Assembly: GCF_002285635.2 (NCBI RefSeq)
Contig: NZ_CP023049.2
Span: forward strand, 2,232,001-2,296,000
Source of the DNA: Chryseobacterium piperi
GTDB taxonomy: Bacteria > Bacteroidota > Bacteroidia > Flavobacteriales > Weeksellaceae
Direction: 5' to 3'
DNA: 64,000 bases
Part shown: positions 1 through 8,068 of the stretch, piece by piece
Position numbering within the stretch: position 1 is the first letter of the stretch
Layout: each line of letters starts with the position of its first letter
Notes under the pieces: model-generated
Databases searched by the model: none
Seen by the model: only the letters and a program-made list of their open reading frames with translations
What the model was told of the DNA's origin: nothing
Program-made: the position numbers and the translations under genes

Positions 1-904
1 CAATGACGGTATTGGCTGCATTAACAATAGTCTGTGTCGAACGATAGTTTTGCTCCAAAGAAACGGTTACTGCATCCGGATAATCTTTTTTAAAGTTCAG
101 GATATTGTAGATATTAGCTCCACGGAATGAATAAATAGACTGCGCATCATCTCCTACTACACAAATATTTTCAAATTTTGAAGCTAAAGCTTTCACAATA
201 AGGTATTGTGAGTGGTTCGTATCCTGGTACTCATCGACAAGGATATATCTGAACCGGTCCTGATATTTTGCCAAAACTTCCGGGAAACGGGTCAGCAATT
301 CATTGGTTTTTAATAACAGGTCATCAAAATCCATCGCTCCGTTTTTGAAACAGGCTTCCACATATTTTTGGTAGATCTGTCCGATAAATTTCATATTTGC
401 TTTTTCATCAGCCTCTACTAATTCCGGATTGTTGAAATAAGCTTTTACTGTGATCAGGTTATTTTTATAAGTGGAAATTCGTGCCTGAACCTTTTTAGGC
501 TTATACAGATCTGCATCAATATTCATATCCTTCAGCACCTTTCTGATCACATTCAATGCATCCTGCTGATCATAGATGGTAAAGTTGGAAGGATATCCCA
601 GGTAATGAGCTTCACCCCTTAGTATTCTTGCGAACACAGAGTGAAAGGTTCCCATCCATAAGCTTCTTGCATTACTCTGCCCCACAACTTTGGCGATACG
701 TTCTTTCATTTCTTTTGCAGCCTTGTTGGTAAAGGTAAGAGCCAGGATATTAAAAGGATCAATTCCATTCGTAATCAGATGGGCAATACGCATGGTAAGC
801 ACACGCGTTTTTCCGGAACCGGCTCCTGCAAGTACCATCAATGGTCCTTGTAGAGTGGTAACGGCTTCATATTGTGATTCATTGAGTCCTTTCAAATAGT
901 CCAT
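1..904 (-). CDS. uvrD: UvrD/PcrA-type superfamily 1 DNA helicase, N-terminal part (cut by window edge)
   Basis: The minus strand is open from an ATG at 902-904 to the window edge, giving about 301 residues of a UvrD/Rep/PcrA helicase. The protein begins MDYLKGLNESQYEAV, a Q-motif-like start, followed by the Walker A motif AGAGSGKT (residues 26-33), a TFTNKAAKEM block (motif Ia), LVDEYQDTN (Walker B, motif II) and GDDAQSIYSFRGA (motif III). Proteins of this family are 3'-5' ATP-dependent helicases acting in nucleotide-excision and mismatch repair and in clearing RecA or stalled forks. The C-terminal half lies outside the window. The family is sure; the choice between UvrD and PcrA as a name is conventional. 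Confidence 0.95.
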   Translation of the reverse strand, partial: MDYLKGLNESQYEAVTTLQGPLMVLAGAGSGKTRVLTMRIAHLITNGIDPFNILALTFTNKAAKEMKERIAKVVGQSNARSLWMGTFHSVFARILRGEAHYLGYPSNFTIYDQQDALNVIRKVLKDMNIDADLYKPKKVQARISTYKNNLITVKAYFNNPELVEADEKANMKFIGQIYQKYVEACFKNGAMDFDDLLLKTNELLTRFPEVLAKYQDRFRYILVDEYQDTNHSQYLIVKALASKFENICVVGDDAQSIYSFRGANIYNILNFKKDYPDAVTVSLEQNYRSTQTIVNAANTVI

Positions 905-1072
905 ACTGCAAAAAATTTTGGGAATACAAAATTAATGTATTAAAAGGAGAATTCAAATTTTTGGATCCTACTATGGTATATTTAACATAAATAGCCACTC
1001 TACTAAAAAATCGCAAAATAATTGTAACAAATGCCCTATTTTTAAGACTTATTGACAAACAATTTCTACTTT

Positions 1073-2386
1073 ATGAAAAAACGACTTCTTTCTGTTGCTG
1101 CTGTGGCTTTCTTTGGAATGATGCTGAATGCACAACAAATCAAATTCGAAGAGTATGACTTACCCAATGGTTTGCACGTAATTCTTCATCAGGACAACAC
1201 AGCACCTGTAGTTACAACAGGGGTAATGTATCATGTAGGTGCTAAAGATGAAGTAAAAGGAAGAACCGGTTTTGCTCATTTCTTCGAGCACTTATTATTT
1301 GAAGGAACACCTAATATCAAAAGAGGTGACTGGTTTAAAATTGTTTCTTCCAATGGAGGACAAAATAATGCCAACACTACGAACGACAGAACGTATTATT
1401 ATGAAACTTTCCCTTCCAACAACGAGCAATTAGGCCTTTGGATGGAATCTGAAAGAATGCGTCATGCGCTAATCAACCAGGTTGGAGTAGATACTCAGAG
1501 AGAGGTGGTAAAAGAAGAAAAAAGATTAAGAATGGACAACCAGCCTTACGGAAATCTGTTTTCTACCATCCAAAAAAATCTTTTCACCAATCACCCATAT
1601 AACTGGCCGACTATCGGATCTATGGAAGATCTGAATTCTGCGAAGCTGGAAGAATTTCAGGCATTCTATAAAAAATATTATGTTCCTAATAATGCTACTT
1701 TGGTAGTTGCAGGAGATATTAAGCCTGAACAAACCAAAAAATGGATTGAGGAATATTATGGTGGAATCCCAAAAGGGACTATTTATCCTAAGGACTTCCC
1801 GAAAGACGCTCCTATCACACAGGAAAAAGAAGTTACGGCTACAGACCCTAACATCCAGCTTCCTGCGTACGTTTTTGCATACAGAACACCTGCTAATAAA
1901 GAGAAAGACGCTTATGTTTTAGATATGCTTTCCTCTTACCTGAGCAATGGAAAATCTTCGGTTTTATACAAAAAACTAGTGGATCAGGAGAAAAAAGCAC
2001 TTCAGGTAGCTGCGTTCAACCAGGGGCTTGAAGACTATAGTATTTTTGCCTTCTTTGCGATCCCGATGGGACAGACGACAAAGCAAACTTTACAGTCTGA
2101 TATCGATGCTGAAATCAAAAAGCTACAAACGACTTTAATTTCTCAGGAAGATTATCAGAAACTTCAGAATCAGTTTGAAAACCAGTTTGTAAATCAAAAC
2201 TCGAGCATTCAGGGAATTGCTGCTTCATTAGCGACAAACCATGTATTGATGGGAAATACCAACCTTATCAATAAGGAAATTGACATCTACAGATCGATCA
2301 CAAGAGAAGATCTTCAAAATGCTGCTAAAAAGTACCTGAATCCTAATCAAAGAATAATCATTAATTACGTCCCTGAAAAAAAATAA
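1073..2386 (+). CDS. M16 family zinc metallopeptidase (active subunit), secreted
   Basis: This 437-residue protein carries a signal peptide (MKKRLLSVAAVAFFGMMLNA) and the inverted zinc motif HFFEH at residues 69-73, with a downstream VVKEEKR segment likely to give the third zinc ligand, as in M16 (pitrilysin/processing-peptidase) enzymes. It has the two M16 halves expected for a short M16B protein. I placed the start at the ATG at 1073 because the upstream TTG at 1052 would put an unusual extension before a clean signal peptide. The next gene is a second M16 protein without the zinc motif, so the two probably form a heterodimeric periplasmic peptidase, as in other bacterial M16B pairs. Confidence 0.93.
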   Translation: MKKRLLSVAAVAFFGMMLNAQQIKFEEYDLPNGLHVILHQDNTAPVVTTGVMYHVGAKDEVKGRTGFAHFFEHLLFEGTPNIKRGDWFKIVSSNGGQNNANTTNDRTYYYETFPSNNEQLGLWMESERMRHALINQVGVDTQREVVKEEKRLRMDNQPYGNLFSTIQKNLFTNHPYNWPTIGSMEDLNSAKLEEFQAFYKKYYVPNNATLVVAGDIKPEQTKKWIEEYYGGIPKGTIYPKDFPKDAPITQEKEVTATDPNIQLPAYVFAYRTPANKEKDAYVLDMLSSYLSNGKSSVLYKKLVDQEKKALQVAAFNQGLEDYSIFAFFAIPMGQTTKQTLQSDIDAEIKKLQTTLISQEDYQKLQNQFENQFVNQNSSIQGIAASLATNHVLMGNTNLINKEIDIYRSITREDLQNAAKKYLNPNQRIIINYVPEKK

Positions 2387-2437
2387 TCCTCAGTAACGTT
2401 GAGTTTAAAAGTGATTATAACAAACAATTATTTACAA

Positions 2438-4471
2438 ATGAAAAAGCAATTAACATATATAGCTGTAGCATTTTTATTTACAGGAATGCTTTCCGCACAA
2501 AAGATAGATCTTAATGCAATGCCTAAGCCGGGTCCTACTCCTGCTATCAACATTGCAAAGCCAAAAACTTTCCAGTTGTCTAATGGTCTTACGGTAATGG
2601 TCGTAGAAAATAACAAGCTGCCAAGAGTAAGTGCTAATCTTTCTATGGACAGACCTCCCTATTATGAAGGAAGTGTAACCGGGGTAAGCCAGATTATGGC
2701 TGAACAGTTCGAAAACGGAACTACCAATCTAAGCAAAGATGAATTCAATAAAAAAATTGATTACCTGGGAGCTAACCTTAATTTTTCATCAGGAGGAGCT
2801 TTCGCCAGTTCATTATCAAAATATTTCCCGGAAGTTTTAGGACTGATGGCCGATGCTATCATCAACCCTAAATTCTCTGCTGAAGAAATTCAGAATTCTA
2901 AAGAAAGAGCTATTGAAGGATTAAAATCAGATGAGAAAAATGCATCATCCATTGCATCGAGAGTTTCCAATGCTTTAGCATATGGAAAAAACACGTCAAG
3001 AGGAGAATTTGAAACGATAGAATCTATCAACAAAATTCAGCTGGCTGACGTTCAGAATACCTATAAAAAATATTATACTCCCGACAATGCTTATCTGGTA
3101 ATCGTGGGAGACGTAAAATATGACCAGGTAAAACCCCTGATTGAAAAAGCATTCAGTGGCTGGAAAAAATCCAATACGGCATTTACAGCTTTAGAACCTG
3201 CTTCAAATGTAGCCAAAACAGAAATCAACATTGTTGATGTTCCTTCTGCCGTACAATCTGTAATTTCTGTTGGAAACCTGAATACGTTAAAAATGAAAGA
3301 TTCCAACTACTTTCCTGCGACGATTGCCAACTACATCTTAGGTGGCGGTGGAGAAGCAAGATTGTTTATGAATCTTCGTGAGAAAAACGGATTCACTTAC
3401 GGGGCTTATTCAAGCATGAGTGCAAGCAAATATTCACCTGAATTCTCTGCTGAGGCCAGTGTAAGAAACGAAGTGACCGATAAGGCTGTTAAGGAATTTA
3501 TGAATGAGCTCAATGCAATCTCTACAGTAAAGCCTGAGGAGTTGGAAAATGCAAAAGCTAAATTGAAGGGAAGCTTCATCATGTCTTTAGAAAAGCCGGA
3601 AACCATTGCAAGATTTGCTTTAAACCAAAAAATACAGGATCTTCCTTCTGATTTCTATACCAATTATCTGAAATCAATCGATAAGGTTACTGCAGCAGAT
3701 GTTTCTAATGCGGTAAAATCAACTATTTATCCTAATCAAAGCAGAATTTTCATCGCAGGTAAAGCTTCTGATATTTCTGAAGGATTGGAAAAATTAGGAT
3801 ATCCGGTAAAATACTTTGATAAAGAAGCGAATCCAGTAGCAAAACCTGCAGCTCAAAAAGTAGACGCCAGCGTTACTATCGGATCTGTTGCAGATAAATA
3901 CATCAATGCTATCGGAGGCCTGCCTGCTGTTCAGAAAATCACCTCGATTTCTACGGATGCTACGACCAAAGTACAGGGAATGGATATGACTATGAAAATG
4001 ATCCAGGCAAAAGGAGGTAAAATGGCAATGAACATCAGCATGATGGGAAACACCGTACAAAAAATCGTTTTTGACGGTAAAGATGGTTATATGGAAGTTC
4101 AAGGTAAAAAAAAGCCTCTAAACGATAAGCAAAAGGCGGAAATGGGAGAAGAAAAAGAACTTTTCCCGGAACTTAATTTCGCCAAATCTCCTGAATATAA
4201 ATTAGCCGGAATCGAAAAGTATAACAATGAAGATTCTTACGTCATAAAAGGAGCGAAAAACACCTATTATTATAGTGTAAAAACAGGTTTAAAAACCGGA
4301 GAGGTAAAATCAGGAGAACAAGGTTCAACCCCAACCAGTTATGCTGATTATAAGGAGGTATCAGGCGTAAAACTGCCTCATACGATTCTTCAGAATATGG
4401 GAGGAATGGACATCAACTTAGCCGTAAAATCTTATCAGATCAATCAGGCTAAAGATTCTGATTTTAAATAA
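2438..4471 (+). CDS. M16 family peptidase-like protein (inactive partner) with extra C-terminal domain
   Basis: This 677-residue secreted protein (signal peptide MKKQLTYIAVAFLFTGMLSA) has the M16 fold but reads QIMAEQ around residues 85-90 where an active enzyme has HxxEH, so it should not bind catalytic zinc. It keeps the substrate-binding region of the second M16 half (GGGGEARLFMNLREKNGFTYG). After about residue 475 there is an additional domain of roughly 190 residues rich in Met, Gly and Lys, resembling outer-membrane lipoprotein carrier-like beta domains common in Bacteroidota. The ATG at 2438 gives the signal peptide; an ORF from 2399 would start on TTG. The gene follows the active M16 gene by 51 bp, presumably in one operon. 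Confidence 0.9.
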   Translation: MKKQLTYIAVAFLFTGMLSAQKIDLNAMPKPGPTPAINIAKPKTFQLSNGLTVMVVENNKLPRVSANLSMDRPPYYEGSVTGVSQIMAEQFENGTTNLSKDEFNKKIDYLGANLNFSSGGAFASSLSKYFPEVLGLMADAIINPKFSAEEIQNSKERAIEGLKSDEKNASSIASRVSNALAYGKNTSRGEFETIESINKIQLADVQNTYKKYYTPDNAYLVIVGDVKYDQVKPLIEKAFSGWKKSNTAFTALEPASNVAKTEINIVDVPSAVQSVISVGNLNTLKMKDSNYFPATIANYILGGGGEARLFMNLREKNGFTYGAYSSMSASKYSPEFSAEASVRNEVTDKAVKEFMNELNAISTVKPEELENAKAKLKGSFIMSLEKPETIARFALNQKIQDLPSDFYTNYLKSIDKVTAADVSNAVKSTIYPNQSRIFIAGKASDISEGLEKLGYPVKYFDKEANPVAKPAAQKVDASVTIGSVADKYINAIGGLPAVQKITSISTDATTKVQGMDMTMKMIQAKGGKMAMNISMMGNTVQKIVFDGKDGYMEVQGKKKPLNDKQKAEMGEEKELFPELNFAKSPEYKLAGIEKYNNEDSYVIKGAKNTYYYSVKTGLKTGEVKSGEQGSTPTSYADYKEVSGVKLPHTILQNMGGMDINLAVKSYQINQAKDSDFK

Positions 4472-4488
4472 CGTACATTCGGGTTAAA

Positions 4489-4620
4489 ATAAGAAAGGAG
4501 TTAGAAGAGGGAGGCTGGAGGCTAGTATTGAACCAGTAATTCCAGGCTTTTATTATAAAATAGGATGATAGTTATTTTTTAGAACTCAATAACTTCCCTC
4601 TTCCAGCCTCAAGCTTCCTT
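4489..4620. repeat. Small inverted-repeat element (MITE-like) without ORF
   Basis: About 130 bp downstream of the M16 pair is bounded by imperfect inverted arms: GAGGGAGGCTGGAGGCT near 4507-4523 and CTCTTCCAGCCTCAAGCTTC near 4599-4618. The arms are purine-rich on one side and pyrimidine-rich on the other, and the middle is AT-rich with no ORF. It looks like a dispersed non-coding repeat of flavobacterial genomes. Precise ends and any target duplication cannot be fixed from one copy. Confidence 0.5.
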
Positions 4621-4684
4621 ACTTTATAAAACAGGAATCTATTATATTCCTAGCCCAGTATAATAAAAAGCATTTATTTTAAAG

Positions 4685-4720
4685 AAAAAACGATAGCAAT
4701 TGCTGTCGTTTTTTCTTTTT
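4685..4720 (+). terminator. Rho-independent terminator upstream of secG
   Basis: A hairpin AACGATAGCAATTGCTGTCGTT with flanking A and T runs and a TTTTTTCTTTTT tail lies between the M16 operon and the secG promoter. Confidence 0.7.
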
Positions 4721-4733
4721 ACTGAAATCTTAT

Positions 4734-4764
4734 TTTGGTATTCGATAAAAAAAGATTAAATTTG
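4734..4764 (+). promoter_or_regulatory. Bacteroidota-type promoter of secG
   Basis: TTTG at 4734-4737 (-33 element), a 19-bp spacer and TAAATTTG at 4757-4764 (-7 element, consensus TAnnTTTG) match the sigma-ABfr consensus of Bacteroidota. Transcription would start near 4770, which excludes a translation start at 4735 and supports the ATG at 4789. Confidence 0.75.
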
Positions 4765-4788
4765 CCCATTCAAAAAGATATCAAATTA

Positions 4789-5127
4789 ATGGATTCTATA
4801 TTTATACTATTGATGGTTCTTATTATGATTGCTAGCGTTTTACTGGTAATTATTGTTATGGCTCAAAACCCAAAAGGTGGGGGTCTTTCCAGTACTTTCG
4901 GAGGTGCATCATCTGCACAGTTTGGAGTACAAAGAACCAATGACTTTATGGAAAAGGCAACATGGACTTTAGGAGCAACAATTATCGTTCTTATACTTTT
5001 AAGTGTTGTTATTACAGGAAAGCCATCACAAACGGCTCCTATTAAGGTTCCTACTCAAAAAGAAGCTCCTGCAAAATCTGCTCCGGCTTCTCAAACAACA
5101 ACGCCAGCTAAGACTCCGGCTAAATAA
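4789..5127 (+). CDS. secG: Preprotein translocase subunit SecG
   Basis: This 112-residue membrane protein has two hydrophobic segments (about residues 4-23 and 55-73) separated by the conserved SecG loop NPKGGGLSSTFGGASSAQFG. SecG joins SecYE in the inner membrane and helps SecA-driven protein export. The C-terminal tail after the second segment is a low-complexity Pro/Ala/Lys/Thr stretch of about 35 residues, typical of Bacteroidota SecG. The start at 4789 was chosen because an upstream in-frame start at 4735 lies inside the promoter. The gene stands alone between terminators. Confidence 0.95.
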   Translation: MDSIFILLMVLIMIASVLLVIIVMAQNPKGGGLSSTFGGASSAQFGVQRTNDFMEKATWTLGATIIVLILLSVVITGKPSQTAPIKVPTQKEAPAKSAPASQTTTPAKTPAK

Positions 5128-5149
5128 GCAAATAATAATTTTACATACT

Positions 5150-5179
5150 AAAAAGCAACTCTATTTGAGTTGCTTTTTT
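5150..5179. terminator. Bidirectional terminator between secG and the convergent glycosyltransferase gene
   Basis: AAAAGCAACTC-tattt-GAGTTGCTTTTTT forms an 11-bp stem with A and T runs on both sides. It serves secG on the plus strand, and its right flank contains the stop codon (5178-5180) of the convergent gene. Confidence 0.85.
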
Positions 5180-6017
5180 ATTTCAGTTTGATCTTTTCTA
5201 TTTGGTGGCGAAGTTTCAAACCTGCTTTTAAAAAAGAATACTGAATAGGCTTGGCTTCTTTGTAGTACTTGCTGATAAAAATTTGCATCGCACCATAGAA
5301 CCTTTCCAGATATACCTCATCTTTTACAGTACTTTCTCCCTTATGATGAAGGATTGATGCCTTGCCATAATAATAATTTTTTAATCCTTGGTTCAGTAAG
5401 GTATAACACAGGTCAATATCTTCCCCATACATAAAATACGCTTCGTCTAATCCTCCTGCTTTTTTATAGATATCTTTTTTAACGAGAAAAAAAGCTCCCG
5501 TAATGACTTCCACTTCATCAATATCATATTCCCCAATATCATTACGGTAATACGATTTTGAATTGTTATTTTTAAAATTAACAAACAGCTTCTCAAAGGA
5601 GTTAAACATATCGGGAACCGACCGTTTGCTTTCGGGTAGAAAATTTCCTTTTGCATCATGCATTCTTACTCCTAAACACCCAAATTTCGGTTGATCATTG
5701 GCAAACTCAAGGATTTCTTTTATATATGATCCCTCAAGCTCAGTATCCGGATTTAAAATTAAAAGATAATCTCCTTTAGCGGTTTCAATAGCTTTGTTAT
5801 TGGCTTTTGAAAATCCCTCATTCTGTTCAGAGGCAATAAAATGAAAATCCGGAAATTCAGTAATCAGCTCTTTCCATGAAGTGTCCGTAGAGGCATTATC
5901 GATAACAATGACCTCATAATGAATATCACCTATATAATGTTGAATAGATAAAAGGCAACTCCTTAATAATCGGGTAACGTTATAATTAACAATGACAATG
6001 GACAGCTGTATATTCAT
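5178..6017 (-). CDS. Family 2 glycosyltransferase
   Basis: This 279-residue GT-A glycosyltransferase opens with the family signature LSIVIVNYNVTRLL and has a nucleotide-binding VIVIDNASTDTSW segment, LLILNPDTELE (the DxD-like metal site) and a GAFFLVKKDIYKKAGGLDE acceptor region followed by YGEDIDLC. Such rhamnosyl/GlcNAc-type transferases build surface polysaccharide or lipopolysaccharide; the actual sugar cannot be read from sequence. The ATG at 6015-6017 sits one base after the recR stop (6019-6021), so translation is probably coupled. A longer reading from 6095 would overlap recR and is rejected. Confidence 0.9.
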   Translation of the reverse strand: MNIQLSIVIVNYNVTRLLRSCLLSIQHYIGDIHYEVIVIDNASTDTSWKELITEFPDFHFIASEQNEGFSKANNKAIETAKGDYLLILNPDTELEGSYIKEILEFANDQPKFGCLGVRMHDAKGNFLPESKRSVPDMFNSFEKLFVNFKNNNSKSYYRNDIGEYDIDEVEVITGAFFLVKKDIYKKAGGLDEAYFMYGEDIDLCYTLLNQGLKNYYYGKASILHHKGESTVKDEVYLERFYGAMQIFISKYYKEAKPIQYSFLKAGLKLRHQIEKIKLK

Positions 6018-6018
6018 C

Positions 6019-6630
6019 TTAATCCTTTTCGTTATAAGGAAGACGGTTGATGATGGATCTTCCCAAAGAAATTTCATCGGCATACTCCAGTTCATCCCCT
6101 ACTGAAATCCCCCTTGCGATACTTGAGAAATTTACATTAAAACTTTTAAACTTTTTATAAATATAGTACGCAGTAGTATCTCCTTCCATGGTTGCACTTA
6201 AAGCGAAAATAAACTCCCTTACTTTGCCGGAATTCAACTTTCTTTCTATGCTTGGGATATTCAATTGATTAGGACCTACACCTTCCATAGGTGAAATCTT
6301 GCCTCCCAAAATAAGATACTTCCCGGTATACTTTCCGGTATTTTCAATAGCGATCACATCCCGAACATCCTCCACAATACAGATCAGCTCATCATTTCTT
6401 TTAGGACTGCTGCATATTTCACAAATATCAAAATCAGAAAAATTATGACATTCTTTACAGTACTTGATTTCGTTCACAAGATTGATCAGAGAGTTTCCGA
6501 GACTTACCGCTCTGGAATTGGGTTGTTTCAGTAAGTGAAGCGCTAAACGCAAAGCAGTCTTCCGGCCAATTCCGGGAAGTCCTGAAATCTCATCCACTGC
6601 TTTTGCCAAAACTTTACTTGGGTAATCCAT
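6019..6630 (-). CDS. recR: Recombination mediator protein RecR
   Basis: The 203-residue protein has the full RecR layout: a helix-hairpin-helix (ISGLPGIGRKTALRLALHLL), a C4 zinc finger (Cys58, Cys61, Cys70, Cys73), a Toprim domain (CIVEDVRDVIAIENTGKYTG, then YLILGGKISPMEGVGP) and the C-terminal YADEISLGRSIINR segment. RecR works with RecO/RecF to load RecA on gapped DNA. Its length matches the usual 198-203 residues. It heads a two-gene operon with the downstream glycosyltransferase, a common flavobacterial arrangement. Confidence 0.97.
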   Translation of the reverse strand: MDYPSKVLAKAVDEISGLPGIGRKTALRLALHLLKQPNSRAVSLGNSLINLVNEIKYCKECHNFSDFDICEICSSPKRNDELICIVEDVRDVIAIENTGKYTGKYLILGGKISPMEGVGPNQLNIPSIERKLNSGKVREFIFALSATMEGDTTAYYIYKKFKSFNVNFSSIARGISVGDELEYADEISLGRSIINRLPYNEKD

Positions 6631-6710
6631 AATTACAAAAATAATATAAAAAGATGAGTATTTCCGGCTTTATCAGGGTAAAAATCAGCTACTTTTTGTA
6701 ATAAAAAATA

Positions 6711-6718
6711 TATCTTTG
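6711..6718 (+). promoter_or_regulatory. -7 promoter element of the LURP-one-like gene
   Basis: TATCTTTG matches TAnnTTTG and lies 27 bp before the ATG at 6745. No good TTTG is found at the expected -33 distance. Confidence 0.45.
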
Positions 6719-6744
6719 AACAAAATATGAAAAAAATCAACTAA

Positions 6745-7350
6745 ATGGTACTTAACAACCTGAATTATCCATTGGATTTTAAATTTAAAATCACAACATT
6801 AGCCAGCGACTTCAACATTACCGACAAAAATGGAAACTATGTTGCTTATGTTCGCCAGAAAATGTTTAAGCTCAAAGAAGATGTTATCGTCTTTAATGAT
6901 GAAAGCAGATCAAGAGAGCTTTTCAGAATCCAGGCTAACCAATGGATTGATTTTAATGCTTCATATTCTTTAAATGATCTGGTTGATAAAAAAAACTTTG
7001 GAAGACTGGCAAGAAAAGGAATGCGTTCTATTTGGAAATCCACCTATAATATCCTTGACGCAAAGGACCAGCCTAAATTTACCGTAACAGAAGACAATGC
7101 CTGGACAAAATTCTTCGACGGAATGGTCAGTGAGATTCCTATTATTGGTATGTTTACAGGATATTTCCTCAATCCGGCTTATACTGTAAAAGGACCTGAC
7201 GGAAAAGAATATTTCAAACTTAAAAAAATGCCTTCTTTCTTTGGGAGAAGATTCCAGCTTGACAGAATGATTGATATCGATGACGAAGACGAAAGTTTAG
7301 TCGTTCTTTCATTATTAATGATGGTACTTCTCGAAAGAGCAAGAGGGTAA
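6745..7350 (+). CDS. LURP-one/scramblase-like protein
   Basis: This 201-residue protein lacks a signal peptide and reads as a beta-rich domain with repeated short strands (FNITDKNGNYVAYVRQKMFKLKED, YNILDAKDQPKFTVTEDN, YTVKGPDGKEYFKLKKMP), the pattern of the tubby-like LURP-one-related/phospholipid scramblase fold. A short hydrophobic stretch, IPIIGMFTGYFLNP, lies in the middle, and the C-terminus ends in a hydrophobic helix (LVVLSLLMMVLLERARG). Family members may associate with membranes, but no biochemical role is established for bacterial ones. Family assignment is by pattern only. Confidence 0.65.
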   Translation: MVLNNLNYPLDFKFKITTLASDFNITDKNGNYVAYVRQKMFKLKEDVIVFNDESRSRELFRIQANQWIDFNASYSLNDLVDKKNFGRLARKGMRSIWKSTYNILDAKDQPKFTVTEDNAWTKFFDGMVSEIPIIGMFTGYFLNPAYTVKGPDGKEYFKLKKMPSFFGRRFQLDRMIDIDDEDESLVVLSLLMMVLLERARG

Positions 7351-7374
7351 ATATATAATATAAACCACAAATCA

Positions 7375-7866
7375 ATGAAACACTTTATTATTATCCTTTC
7401 AGCATTATTTTTAGTTGCCTGTAAAAAAGACAAAGAAACTGGTTCCGGTTCTTCATCTAAGGATTCTCTAACGATTGTTAAGGATTCTGCCAAGACGAAT
7501 GCTGCATCAGGAAAAATTTTAGTTGAAACCTTTCCTTTCCCAAAAGAGATCAAGGAGTGCTCATGTTATTTTGCGAAAAGCAAAGAAGATTTTGTAGCAG
7601 AGAAGTATATTTATGCTGATGATGCTGGCAAAACAGCTTATATGAAGCTGGATGGCAAAAGATTAGCCATGAACCTGATTTCATCAAGCGATATGGAAGT
7701 TGAAGACCAACTGAGCAAAGAAATAGAAAATGGGGATTATAAAATCTCTGTAAAAGGTAAAAAAATAAAAAGCGAAGAAACTCTATTATTCGAAGGAACA
7801 CTGACTATTGAAAAGCCAGATGGTACTGTTATCACGTTACCGGTTTATGGCGAATGTGGGTGTTAG
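7375..7866 (+). CDS. Hypothetical lipoprotein
   Basis: A 163-residue protein with a lipoprotein signal (LFLVAC, lipid-bearing Cys16) followed by a Lys/Ser-rich linker. The mature part is a small hydrophilic domain with a cysteine pair near its start (ECSCYF) and two cysteines at the very end (ECGC), so a disulfide linking the termini is plausible. It lies 24 bp after the LURP-one-like gene and may be cotranscribed. I do not recognise a family. Confidence 0.7.
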   Translation: MKHFIIILSALFLVACKKDKETGSGSSSKDSLTIVKDSAKTNAASGKILVETFPFPKEIKECSCYFAKSKEDFVAEKYIYADDAGKTAYMKLDGKRLAMNLISSSDMEVEDQLSKEIENGDYKISVKGKKIKSEETLLFEGTLTIEKPDGTVITLPVYGECGC

Positions 7867-7867
7867 T

Positions 7868-7998
7868 CGATAGAAGCGGAAAGGCTGAAAGGCGAAATCG
7901 CTGAATTGTAAAAGCGTAAAATCGTAAAATTGTCATATGGATGTATAAGCCTTTTCACAATTTCGCCTTTTTGCCCTTTTCACGATTCTACAATTTTA
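7868..7998. repeat. Dispersed inverted-repeat element, copy 1 (no ORF)
   Basis: Immediately after the stop of the preceding lipoprotein gene, an element of about 120 bp is made of an arm GAAAGGCTGAAAGGCGAAAT near 7879-7898 and a roughly complementary arm (CAATTTCGCCTTTTTGCC and onward) ending near 7998. Its reverse complement closely matches 14943-15056, and single arms recur at 25239-25284 and around the four-helix-bundle gene at 41.6-42.0 kb. Confidence 0.7.
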
Positions 7999-8008
7999 CC
8001 ATAAAAAA

Positions 8009-8038
8009 GTATGCTCCCGAATTACGGGAGCATTTTTT
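8009..8038 (+). terminator. Rho-independent terminator
   Basis: ATGCTCCCG-aatta-CGGGAGCAT followed by TTTTTT, a 9-bp GC-rich stem. It lies after the lipoprotein gene and repeat copy 1 and before pepD. Confidence 0.85.
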
Positions 8039-8068
8039 ATTTCGTAATTTTGATAAAAATAAAATTTT

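Noticed and set aside
4735..4788. Longer SecG start at 4735
   Set aside because: The stretch contains the -7 promoter box, so it cannot be translated from that promoter.
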